This document shows, piece by piece, positions 49,150 through 59,439 of a stretch of 64,000 nt of DNA. The notes below the pieces were generated by a model that was given only the letters and a program-made list of their open reading frames with translations, searched no databases and was not told the DNA's origin. Each line of letters starts with the position of its first letter. Within the stretch, counting starts at the first letter, position 1. The translations under genes and the position numbers were made by a program. This stretch comes from Torreya grandis (lineage: Eukaryota; Streptophyta; Pinopsida; Cupressales; Taxaceae), in NCBI GenBank assembly GCA_037957365.1, contig JARHVA010004901.1:1295001-1359000 (forward strand). The letters run 5' to 3'.

Positions 49150-49870
49150 TACTTGGACCAGCCACTTACCACCACAATTTTTATGAAACTCTACTTCAAT
49201 GTTTAACTTTGAAAAAATTAATATTAGTGTTATGGTAAGTTCATAAAGGAGTATGTTGAGTACACACTAATGGAACCATACTAGCTAAAAAAATCCTATG
49301 TACTAGGTATTATAGTTCAACTATGGATGCAGATGTAACTACATATGTTATAAAGTGTGATAAATGTCAAAGGCATGCCAATTTGATTCATTCACCAACT
49401 AAAAAACTAAAACCAATTCTTAAAATATGGACATTTACTACATGGAGCCCCGATCTCATTGGGAAGATAAACCGCAACTCATCTGACGGCCATAAACACA
49501 TCCTCACCACTGTCGAATATTTCACTAAGTGGGTTGAAGCTATACCCCTCACTTATATGACTAGATTTTTTTTCCAAATTCATATTCAACTATATCATGT
49601 TTTTATATGGTATCCCATCCAAAATTAAATATGATAATGGTGGATCATTTAAGAAAAATTATGTTAAATTACTGTGTTCAGTAAAAAAATTACTCAACAC
49701 TTTTCTATGGCATATTATCCATAAGATAATGATTAGGCCAAAGAATCCAACAAAACCATTATCAACATCTTTAAAAATATTATTAATGATGAAAACCATG
49801 ATTGTTACATCTAGATATTTTGTACTATATAGGAATACCATAAAAATTACCATACCATAATAGGAGCCAC
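49150..49870 (+). pseudogene. Tat-type integrase
   Basis: TYVIKCDKCQRHANLIHSPT (49335 on) is the CC half of the HHCC zinc domain. WSPDLIGKI contains the first catalytic Asp, and DGHKHILTTVEYFTKWVEAI the following strand. A frameshift near 49570 leads to FLYGIPSKIKYDNGGSFKKN, which holds the second Asp (usually 'SDNG'). The expected third acidic residue is not readable. The frame then decays. Confidence 0.85.
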
Positions 49871-50310
49871 TACATATTCCCTTATTGATGGCACTGAGGT
49901 AATTCTTCCCTTGAGGTTGAATTACCTTCTCTGTACATCTATTTGAAGTATGTATTAGATGATGAATATTATTGAGTAGCTTGATTGAAAGAGATGTAAT
50001 TACTTGATTAAAAATGTATGGCCATAGTCAAAAAACTTCAATCATACTATAATTGATTCCATGGCCATATAATCGATGAGTTAAACATAGAAAATTAAAT
50101 CTTGGTGATTTTGTTCTTAAATAAAATTAATAAAATACCACAGTTGAGGAGAAACATAAGGGAAATTTCAAACCCAAGTGGATAGGCCCATACATCATTA
50201 TTGTAAAATATGGATCCAATGCATATAGGCTTGCTACACCAGATGGGGATGAACTTGATGAGCTGATAAACATTATATACCTCAAGAATTACTTTACTTC
50301 AAAGACTTGA
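49871..50310 (+). pseudogene. Integrase C-terminal part and end of pol
   Basis: Frame-shifted text ends with KWIGPYIIIVKYGSNAYRLA-like residues ('PYIIIVKYGSNAYRL' is readable near 50190-50235), then DGDELDELINIIYLKNYF and TGA at about 50308. This is the usual end of Tat pol. Everything beyond is untranslated. Confidence 0.65.
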
Positions 50311-50604
50311 TATGTTATCTATGAGGCCCATTTATTTTTTACCATAATATAGACATACTTTATTGTAACATATGACCTATACCATTCTACTATACCTTTC
50401 TTCTCAACCAAGTTCCTTTTCACCCTCCCTACCCAATCCCTTTGCCCTTAGTTTTGTTCCATTGATTATAAGGGCACTTTTCAGCATGAAGATTTATATC
50501 AAGTTTCAATAGTTGATTTAGTATTCTAGATAGAGGATGTATTTTATAATAGTATGATATTGGTATGGAAATTTCATCCTTCATTCATTGTTTCATTTTA
50601 TACC
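50311..50604 (+). other. Start of the 3' untranslated region of the giant element
   Basis: No coding. T/C-rich text leads to the first stem-loop motif. Confidence 0.5.
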
Positions 50605-50646
50605 AAGTGTTTCTAATTATAACTACCTTTGGGTAAATCAATATAC
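50605..50646 (+). repeat. First copy of the stem-loop repeat array (left of nested insertion)
   Basis: CTAATTATAACTACCTTTGG then GTAAATCAA has the same core as copies at 59451-59538 and 60900-61300. The nested element inserted immediately downstream of this copy. Confidence 0.75.
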
Positions 50647-50784
50647 TATTGTCCCCAAAAATGTCACTCATTTTTGGGACAACCTATGAACTATTTTGGT
50701 CCTACAGACCAAAATCCTCTCTTCCATTTTCAAAATTTTTTTATGAGCCTTCAAAATATCCATTATTTAAGCTTTTCAGGGAAT

Positions 50785-51195
50785 GTACGGACTCTACAGG
50801 CTTGAATCTACGGACTCTATAGGTTCATTTCTACAGACTCAATTTTTATGGACTTCGTAGTAAGAAATCTATAGACTCCCCCAGTTCTACGGACTCAATC
50901 AATGGACTCTACAAGAGGAACTACAAACTTCATAGATGGTTTCTATAGACTCCAAAAGCTATATTTCTATGGACTCTTTCAAAGTTAGAGAAAACTATGG
51001 ACTTGGCTTCTAAAGACTCTGTAGGCAAGCTCAAATCTACGGACTCTGCAGGCAAGCTCAAATCTATGGACTCTCAAGGCCTCAAAACTATAGACTTTGT
51101 AGGATAATTTCTCACATTTATAGACTCCCCTAGATCTATGAACTCATTTCTACATACTCTACAGGTTGGATTTTATGGACTCTATAGGAAATAAA
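50785..51195 (+). repeat. Array of ~19 TCTACGGACTCTACAGG-like motifs in the LTR
   Basis: Core (T/C)(A/G)GACTC(T)(A/G)(C/T)AGG recurs at 50790, 50811, 50834, 50849, 50873, 50891, 50903, 50945, 50969, 50998, 51015, 51038, 51066, 51091, 51120, 51153 and 51174, plus weaker copies, at 12-30-bp spacing. Spacing is irregular, so it is not a simple minisatellite. The array recurs in the other LTR (56950-57362). Confidence 0.9.
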
Positions 51196-51401
51196 TAGGT
51201 TCAAAACTTAGCCATTTTTTCAATCGAGAAGTTCAAAGGGGTCTTCCAAGAGCCTGAAGGACAAGTGCCATTGTGGAGGGTAGGTAAGGAGTAGATGGAC
51301 TATTTCAAAAGTCTGAAGGATAGTTTCGAGCTTGAATAGTCCTTGCAAAGGTCACAGTTCTCTTTTAGGAAAATAATGTGGTGAAATGATTAAGGCATTT
51401 C

Positions 51402-51586
51402 CTTCAAACAAAAAGTCTGAAGGAATTCCTTTAGACTTTTATCTGAAGAAATAATCTCGAAGCAAAGACAAAAGCCCACGAAAAGAAAGCTTGAAGTAAA
51501 GCAAGAGCAAGTAGGAAGAAAGAATGAAGGAAAAGAATAATTCCTTTAGACAAAATGTTTGAAGGAATTCCTTCAAACTTTTGTCT
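51402..51586 (+). repeat. Two GAAGGAATTCCTT-centred palindromes in the LTR
   Basis: 51409-51450: AGTCTGAAGGAATTCCTTTA in an imperfect dyad. 51548-51586: a perfect 22-bp palindrome (51557-51578) extended by AGACAAAA and TTTTGTCT on either side with one unpaired T. Related copies lie at 57575-57620 and 57715-57765 in the second LTR. Confidence 0.85.
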
Positions 51587-53283
51587 GAGGAAAAATCCTG
51601 AAGTGAAAGTCCGTTGACGAAGGAAAAACCCACCGAGGAGAAAGAATCCCAAAGGCCATCCGAAGACCACCCGAAGGGTATGTACCCTTGTGGGGGGCTC
51701 TCACTGAGAAAAAGGGACATTTCTCAAGACCTTGAAGGGTAGGTCCCCTTTGGGAAGGATTAAACAAGAAAGCTGAAGGAATTGCCAAGGAATATGATGG
51801 GCCCACAGACGTCAAAGTTGAGCGTCACAAACTATTTGTTTAGATCCAGATGTTCGGTGACATCCCCATAGCCATCAAGTTTAGGGAAACAAACTAGCCA
51901 TTAGTTTCCTAATGATGATGGGCCTAGAGACATCAAATTCACAAAAATGAAATAGTTGTTGATATTTAAAATCGCGAATGCAAACTTGAATACAAAAGGC
52001 CAAAATGCCAAGGGAGGAACCATTGATAGAAGAGCGTAAGGAGTTAGCAAGACTGAGGATATAGCCCTGAGAGCTCAAATGCTAGGAAAAGACAAACCTA
52101 GAAAGAGGAAAAGATAGCTTGAGAGCTCAAATCACAATAGGAAGAAACAAAGAAGAAAATGTCTACGTAGAATTTATTTTAGTAGTTAGAACAATCTATA
52201 GAGTAGATTTTTGAGCTTGCAAACATTAAAGGTGTGGCTTATTGGTCTCCTTTGGAGTAAAGACAAAATGGATAGCTACGCAGACATTAGAGGGGATAGA
52301 CCAAATAATCCAAAATTAGGAGAAGACATATGGGATGAAATGACATGCCATAGTTAAGACAACTGCCCTATTTTTAGTGCAGTCCTTTGACAAACCTAGA
52401 AATGCATTAAAGGCATTGACTACAACATGGACCATCCCATGGGAAAGAGTGACAAGCCTTGCTTGGTGGCCATACATTGTAATTTATCTCATTATGCAAA
52501 GGGATATCTTTCCAATACAGAAGCAAAACTCTACCCAATTGAAAGGCAAATATTGAGACTTTGAGCTCAGATTGTTGTTCATATCATTTTATCTAAATGA
52601 GAAAGCAAGTTTTTGTAGACTTTGTGCTATCATAGCTTATATCATTTTAGGATATTGTTCTTATGTCTATCTTTTGAATGTGTTCTTGTTTATTTAATTT
52701 GGCAAGTAGAACTAGTGAAAGTAATCAGGAAGGTGTCCTAAAGCCAACTATGGAGAGACTTTGTGCCCCCATAATTGCCTTTAGTGTATTTGTCTATTTT
52801 CTATTTCTATGTAAAGGACCTTGGGATGACTTTGTTCCCCCATTTTCCTTCATATTTCACTCTTGGGCAGTCGAGGTGGAGACTTTGTGCTACACCTCAG
52901 TCTGTTGGTTACTATGCCCTTTGTTACCAGTTACTTGTCACTACCTGAAAGAACTCCTACTTTTTCTTGAAAGAACACTTCTAAAAGAAGAGAAGTGCCT
53001 TCAATGTCTTCACCAAGATTTTCTCCTTTTTATGTGAACATCATCTCTAAAAAAATAGAGATCGATGGTGTTATCCTACCCTTGAGTGTTATTTTTAGCT
53101 TATAGTTATAGTATATAGCCCCTTCATACTTATAGGGAACCTCCCCTTGATGAGAGGAGAAATTTGTCCCCTTTGGATGTGGTAAACCTACAACTTTGGA
53201 TGACCAATCTCCCTTGTTGTGGATGATCAGACCTATTTTGCTCATCAGTACGTTGGTGACAAAATATTCACCCAATAGTTTTT

Positions 53284-53301
53284 TGGTGACTCTGTTGGGG
53301 A
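53284..53301 (+). promoter_or_regulatory. Primer binding site of the nested element
   Basis: TGGTGACTCTGTTGGGGA begins 6 bp after the LTR. It looks like the TGGCGACTCTGCTGGGGA site of plant gypsy elements with two C-to-T changes. I do not assign the tRNA. Confidence 0.7.
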
Positions 53302-53933
53302 CATAATAATTTTTTTGCAATTTGAAGCCTCAAGCTTCAGATTGAAACATCACCTTTGTCTTACCCATTATCATTATAGCCTTATCCATTTATCCCACTA
53401 TGGAAGAATGAGCTACTCTAGTGCTTTCCCATTGTTAATTTCGTCCCAGCTACACACAATAGTTTTTTGGCAACTTCGTTGGGGATTTCAAACAAGCAGT
53501 TCCTATCCTTATACATTGTATACTCTGGTGAATCTCATCTAGGTCTCACCTATTATCATTATAGCCTTATCCATTCCCATTATATAATCTAGTCTATAAA
53601 CTAGATCTATTGAGGGAGAATAGTAGTTTGAAGCCTCAAGCTTCAAGCTGAAGTATGACCAATTCTTTCTCATTTTAATCCTACAATCTGGCAGCTCCAT
53701 GCTATACAAGAAGCTAGAAATCTCAAGGTGTTTTTGACCCTATTTTTGAGTTGGTGCAATAGAGTAATTTTGATTTGTTTCCTTTACAACCTCACCTTTA
53801 ATGAACTAGGAGTCTTCTTCCTACCCATACCAAGTCACCAATACAAGGCAAAGCTTCTTTTTCTACTATTATCAGAGCTTTGCCTATCCATACTCCACCC
53901 AAATTTGTGATCCCACTTATACATAATCAAATC
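53302..53933 (+). other. Leader of the nested element with internal duplication
   Basis: Two similar halves: TTTGAAGCCTCAAGCTTCAG (53321) and TTTGAAGCCTCAAGCTTCAA (53628); CATTATCATTATAGCCTTAT at 53368 and TATTATCATTATAGCCTTAT at 53551. A second primer-site-like string, TTTTTTGGCAACTTCGTTGG, lies at 53463. The leader was duplicated before or after insertion. Confidence 0.65.
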
Positions 53934-55720
53934 ATGGCTCAAGGCCCTTGGGGTAACTCTTTCAGTCCACTAAATTTGACCCCACCTCTACATGAGCTTC
54001 CACGTAGTTTAAGGAAAAATTTCCCCAAATTTTTTGGTGATGGGAAAGTTCACCCTGATGAACATATTGCTTCCTTTAGCATAGCCTATGGTGTAATAAG
54101 TGTTGAGTATGAACACATAACATTCAAGATATTCATAGAGACACTAAAAGGCACTACTATAAATTGGTTCTACCATCTACAAGCTTGATTAGTGACTGAT
54201 TAAGACACTCTTAAAGCTAAACTTGAATCCAGGTTCAAGCCTATAGAAGATGCACATGCCTTGCTAGCCTAGCTCACATAGATGAAGGATCCCCATGAAC
54301 CTATGAGGGACTTCATTGCCAAGTTTGATAAGCTAAGGAATAGGATTCCCATGATCACCCAGCTAACACCTGAGAATCTCAAGTGTTTCTTCATCAACTC
54401 ACAACTGCCTGAAGTGAATTTTTTACTGAGACAGGCTAGACACATAGACCTTGCTACTGCTTAGGACTTGGCTACTGAGGTAGAAGATGACCTTATCTTG
54501 GTAGGAAAGATAAGGAGGGACCCTAATAAAGGTAAATCCTCTTCATCCTTTAAATACTCACTTATAGTCACCACTAATCAAATGGTGTAAAAGCTGGCAA
54601 ATCAATTGCTAGCCTTGAAGAGACAAATGGCCCAAGGTATGTCTACTCCTCCTAATCAGGATATGCCAAGGATATTTCAAAATTAGCCATATCAAGGTGA
54701 TGAGACCAGGAATCAAGGGTAGCCAAATCATCTTCCTCCCCCATAGAGGAACCTTGCCCTTGAAGCACCTCCAACCAACTTAGTAGTTAGATATCTAGAA
54801 ATAAAACATGATTTCTCTTTCCAAACTGAGTTTGAGCAAGAAAATGGCATTGATCTCTTCATAATAGACCAAGAAGAATTAGCTAGCAACTCTAATATTA
54901 GTTTCCTGAATTACCAGGATGAACCCAAAAGTGAAAGTGAAGTAGTTGAGGGATCATACGCTATGTTCACCCAGTCTAAGAACTAGTCAGCCTAGCAAGC
55001 TAATAAAGAAAAGATAGAGGAGTCACCATAACTAACAATTTCAATTGCTAAGCAGGGAACCCCTCTTCCTTTCTAGTCAAAGGACCCAGTGATTACAAGA
55101 AAGGTAAGTGCCTCAAATATCCTTACGTCTTCTACTTCAAATTTTTAGGCTAGTCCTCCCCCTCCCAAAAACCAAAAGGATGAACTCCCATCCTCTCTTC
55201 CTAATGCATTTTAGTCATTTGACATAGTTGACCATGTCAAGAAAACTAAATTCCAAGTGACTGAATTTGAATTCTTACAAGCCAATCCTGAGTAGTTGGA
55301 TAGGTTGGTAGAGTGTGTGAAGAATATAGCCATCCCTATAGGACAAGAAGCTAAGAAGGTAACTCATGATCCCCCAAGGAATATGTCTATACAAAACAAC
55401 CTTGTCATTAATCCTCCTCTTACCCTTAGGAAAATAGAGCCTTTCTATGTTTCCCTGTTGATAAATGGTCACAAGCTGAGCAATTGCATCATTGATTCAA
55501 GAGCTTCAGATAATGTCATGCTTGCCAAAGTGGTATAATCCCTTGGTCTTACACCGACCAAGACATTTGGGAGATGATTTTCCATGGAGAATAAAAAAGT
55601 GCCACTACTAGAACAAATCAAGGATGCCCAATTTAGACAAGAGAATCAAGATGACCGTTCTAGTGGCTAACATCCCAACATCTTATGGCATTTTGCTTGG
55701 ATGAAATTTTTGCAAGGATG
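53934..55720 (+). pseudogene. Gag-protease of the nested element: one frame, 17 nonsense codons
   Basis: Start ATG 53934 (MAQGPWGNSFSPLNLTPPLH). The capsid entry KNFPKFFGDGKVHPDEHIAS and the gag block DFIAKFDKLRNRIPMITQLT are well kept. The protease is VSLLINGHKLSNCIIDSRAS (55446-55505; catalytic DSG reads DSR), then NVMLAKVV and SLGLTPTKTFGR. From 53934 to 55536 the frame never shifts but has stops at 54186, 54201, 54270, 54279, 54462, 54588, 54684, 54720, 54744, 54984, 54993, 55029, 55074, 55146, 55212, 55293 and 55536. Twelve are TAG, four TAA, one TGA; many stand where Gln fits. After 55575 a frame change near 55630 leads to VLVANIPTSYGILLG and NFCKDVREE, the end of the protease region. 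Confidence 0.85.
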
Positions 55721-56065
55721 TGAGAGAAGAACTAAGCATGGACCTATCTAAGGCAAGGATCCCTATCAAAGGCATAATGAAGAGGTTGATCCCTGAAAAG
55801 GAAGAAAAATATGTTGTCACTCAGACATCAGCACCCGAAGCTCAGATTCTATTTGAGTCTTTAGGCAGGGGTAATTACTTTTTGTCCACAGAGGATGTTC
55901 ATGTTTTTGCATATGAAAGTTTGTAGGTGGAAATATAAAAATTGATTAAAACAAGACATTAGAATAATTGGTAGGGTGTAGTATAGATGAAAAGGATCTT
56001 CCCTCTCTAATGAAGAAAAATTTGATAGAAGATCAGTTTTTGATGATGTTTGGATCTGAGAATTT
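55721..56065 (+). pseudogene. Linker after the protease of the nested element
   Basis: The open frame 55720-55926 follows the protease end (MDLSKARIPIKGIMKRLIPE) and then decays. RT should begin in this area but no RT motif occurs. The RT and first RNase H seem to be deleted between here and 56070. Confidence 0.55.
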
Positions 56066-56500
56066 GATGGCAGCAATTCCTCTACTGGTGTTGGAGCCAG
56101 GATGGTGTTGATATCTCTTCAAGGAGATATTCTTCCTCCTTCACATGAGTTGTAGTTCAACAACACCAAAAACACTACTGAGTATGAATCTTTATTACTC
56201 AGGTTGAAAGCTACTCAAGATAAAGGTGTCAAACTCCTTCACGCTAAAAGAGATGTTGAACCGATGGTTTATCAAGAGTTTAATGTTGACAATCAAAACA
56301 TATGCTAGACTAAACTATTAGAATAACAAGTTATGGTGGTGGACCATACTGCTATACTCCAAAGTCATCAAAAGGAACTCTTCACCAAGAAAGAAAAGAT
56401 TTATGGTTTCTGGATTGGAGACCATGACTTACCATGGCACAAGAAGAGAGAACCAAAAGGAGTGCACATAAAGTGTGATTCCTGGTGGAGAGTTCCATTC
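56066..56500 (+). pseudogene. aRNH-type RNase H relic of the nested element
   Basis: FDGSNSSTGVGARMVLISLQ and GDILPPSHEL lead to NNTKNTTEYESLLLRLKATQ, then KGVKLLHAKRDVEPMVYQ, in the order of the Tat second RNase H. Acidic residues D (FDGS), E (TEYE) and D (KRD) are visible. A TAG stands after HEL, where Gln is plausible. Text to 56500 (AILQSHQKELFTKKEKIYGF, 'HDLPWHKKREPKGVHIK') is not integrase. Confidence 0.75.
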
Positions 56501-56819
56501 ACCCATCATTGATTCTAGGGATAAAATGGTTTTATATTGGTTTATTAGAATGGAATGCCATTTTCATTGTCTCACAATGGGAAGCATCTGAATCACTTCA
56601 ATTCTTGAAGTATCAGATAAGTTCACCTGTACATATATACATTTGTATAGTCTTTATTTCTATTTTGTGCTTTTTGTTTTCATTTTTTGGAGCCTTTCTT
56701 TTTGAGTAGCATGAATCCATAGCCCAATGGCATACTTCAAGGCACTAAAGATTCTAGTTTCTACTCCCCTCAGTTGTTTCAAAATTTTAACTAAGGGAAG
56801 TTCCCCAACTGGAGCCAGT
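56501..56819 (+). other. 3' untranslated region of the nested element
   Basis: No domain. The purine-rich AAGGGAAG (about 56792) is the nearest candidate for a polypurine tract, but it is not adjacent to the LTR. Confidence 0.45.
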
Positions 56820-59434
56820 TATTGTCCCCAAAAATGTCACTCATTTTTGGGACAACCTATGAACTATTTTGGTCCTACAGACCAAAATCCTCTCTTCCCT
56901 TTTCAAAAAATTATTATGAGCCTTCAAATTCTCCACTCTTTAAGCTTTTCAAGGAATTTATGGACTTTGCAAGCTTGAATCTACAGACTCTACAGGTTCA
57001 ATTTTATGGACTCAATTTCTATAGACTTTATAGTAAGAAATCTATGAACTCCCCCAGTTTTATAGACTCGATCTACAGACTCTACAGGTGGAATTATGAA
57101 CTTCACAGATGGTTTCTATGGACTCTAAAAGCTATATTTCTATGAAATCTTTAAAATTTAGAGAAAACTATGGACTTGGCTTCTACAGACTCTATAGGCA
57201 AGCTCAAATATACAGACTCTATAGGCAAGCTCAAATCTATGGACTCTCAAGGCCTCAAAACTATGGACTCTGTAGGCTAGTTTTTCACATCTACAAACTC
57301 CCCCAAATCTACGAACTTATTTGTATAGAATCTATAGGTTGGCTTCTACAGACTCTGTAAGAAAGAAATATGTTCAACACTTAGCCATTTTTTCAATCGA
57401 GAAGTTCAAAGGGGTCTTCCAAGAGCCCGAAGGACAAGTGCACTTGCGGAGGGTAGGCGTGGAGCAGATGGACCATTGTAAAAGTCTGAAGGATAGTTAT
57501 AGGCTTGAACAGTCCTTACAAAGGGCACAGTTCTCTTTCTAGAAAAGAATGTGGTGAAATGATTAAGGCATTTCCTTCAGACAAAAAGACCAAAGGAATT
57601 CCTCCAAACTTTTGTCTAAAGAAATAAGCCCGAAGAAAAGACAAAATCCCATTGAAAGAAAGCCCAAAGGAAAGCAGGAGCAAGTGGGAAGAAATAATGA
57701 AGGAAAGGAATAATTCCTTTAGACAATTTTTTTGAAGGAATTCCTTTAGACTTTTGTCTAAGGGAAAAGCCTGAAGTGAAAGTCCATCGACGAAGGAAAA
57801 ACCCACTGAGGAGAAAGAAGCCCGAAGGCCATCTGAAGACTGCCTAAAGGGTATGTGCTCTTGTAGGGGGATCTCACCGAGAAAAAGGGACCTTTCTCAA
57901 GACCCTAAAGGGTAGGTCCCCTTTGAGAAGGATCAAATAAGAAAGATGAAGGAATTGCCAAGGAATATGATGGGCCCGTAGACATCAAAGTTGAGTGTCA
58001 TGAACTAGCCATTGGGATCCAGATGTCCAATGACATCCCCACAGTTTAGGGAAACAAACTAACTATTGGTTTCCTAATGATGACAGACCTAAAGATGTCA
58101 AATTCATGGAAATGAAATAGCCATTGATCTTTGAAAGCTTGAATGTAGACGCGAATGCAAATGGCCAAAATGCCAAAGGGAGGAACCACTGATGGAAGAG
58201 TGTAAGGAGCTAGCAAGACTGAGGATATAGCCTTGAGAACTCAAATGCCAGGAAAAGACAAAACCAAAAAGAGGAAAAGATAGCTCAAGAGCTCAAATCA
58301 TAGCAGGAAGAGACAAAGAGCAAAATATCTACATAGAAGTTATTTTAATAGCTAGAACAGTCTATAGAGTAGAATTTTGAGCTTGAAAACATTAAAGGTG
58401 TGGCAGGTTGGTCTCCTTTGGAGTAAAGACAAAATGGATATATACACAAATATTAGAGGGGATAGAATAGATAATCTAGACTCAGGAGAAGACATATGGG
58501 ATGAAATAACATGCCATAGTTAAGACAACCACCCTATTTTCAACACAGTCCTTTGACAAACCTGGAAATGCATTGAAGGCATTGACTGTAGTGGTGTCGT
58601 CCCATGGGAAAGAGCACCAAGCCCTGCTTGGTGGCTATACATTTTAATTTCTCTCATTATGCAAAGGGATATCTTCCTAATACAGAAGTAAAACTCTACC
58701 CAATTGAAAGGTGAATACTGAGACTTTGAGCTCAGATTATTGTTCATATCATTTTATGTAAATGAGAAAGCAAGTTATTTGCAGACTTTGTGCTATCATA
58801 GCCTATATCATTTTAGGAGATTGTTCTTATGTTTGTCTTTTGAATGTGTTCTTGTTGATTTAATTTAACAAGCAAAACTAGTGAAAGTAATCAGGAAGGT
58901 GTCCTAAAGCCAACTGTGGAGGGACTTTGCGCCCCCATAATTGCCTTTAGTGTATTTGTCTATTTTTTATTTCTATGTAAAGGACCTTGGGATGAATTTG
59001 TGCCCTCATTGTCCTTAGTATTTCACTCTTGGGTAGTCAAGGTGGATACTTTGTACTATGCCTCAGTCTGCTAGTTACTACACCCTTTGTTACCAATTAC
59101 TTGTCACTACTTGAAAGAACTCTTGTTGTTTCCTGCAAGAACAATTCTAAAAGAAGAGAAGTGTCTTCACCAAGGTTTTCTTCTTTGTTTATGAACATCA
59201 TCTTTGAAAAAAGAGAGATCGATGGTGTTATCCTACCCCTGAGTGTTATTTTCAGCTTATAGTTATAGTATATAGCCCCTTCATACTTATAGGGAACCTC
59301 CCCTTAATGAGAGGAGAGATTTGTCCCCTTTGTATGTGGTGAACCTACAAATTTGGATGACCAATCTCCCTTGCTATGGATGATCAGACCTATTTTTCTC
59401 ATTAGTACGCTGGTGACAAAATATTCACCCAACA
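56820..59434 (+). repeat. 3' LTR of the nested element (2615 bp)
   Basis: Partner of 50647-53277. It ends CACCCAACA and is followed by the TATAC target copy. Both the GACTC motif array (56950-57362) and the EcoRI-centred palindromes (57575-57765) are preserved. Confidence 0.95.
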
Positions 59435-59439
59435 TATAC

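Larger units (their letters stand above)
50647..53277 (+). repeat. 5' LTR of the nested element (2631 bp)
   Basis: Aligns along its length with 56820-59434 (e.g. AATGTCACTCATTTTTGGGA, GGGGTCTTCCAAGAGCC, GACCTTTGGGATGA-like text). Many differences are CG/TG or CG/CA transitions. The open frames inside (for example 52678-53037) are not recognised proteins. Confidence 0.95.
50642..59439 (+). mobile_element. Nested gypsy element with 2.6-kb LTRs and TSD TATAC
   Basis: LTRs are 50647-53277 and 56820-59434, and TATAC flanks both sides (50642-50646 and 59435-59439). The LTR ends are TATTG..CAATA and TATTG..CAACA, derived from TGTTG..CAACA. The interior is only 3.5 kb: a gag-protease frame, then an RNase H relic. 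RT and integrase are absent, so the copy is non-autonomous or deleted. It lies in the 3' untranslated region of the giant Tat-type element, same strand. Confidence 0.93.

Noticed and set aside
50785..51195. Satellite or centromeric repeat
   Set aside because: Spacing is irregular, the total length is 410 bp, and it occurs identically placed in two LTRs of one element.
52678..53037. Open frame of 119 residues as a gene
   Set aside because: It lies inside the 2.6-kb LTR, the second LTR copy does not keep it open, and no domain is recognisable.
53934..55536. Alternative genetic code in which TAG/TAA mean Gln
   Set aside because: The pattern would fit, but this is a retroelement in what appears to be plant nuclear DNA, with LTR decay, a DSR in place of the DSG active site and TGA stops as well. 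Methylation-driven C-to-T decay explains it more simply.
56822..57360. Tyr/Arg-repeat protein (FYRLYRQAQIY)
   Set aside because: The peptide repeat is just the GACTC motif array translated; the frame is not open in the first LTR.
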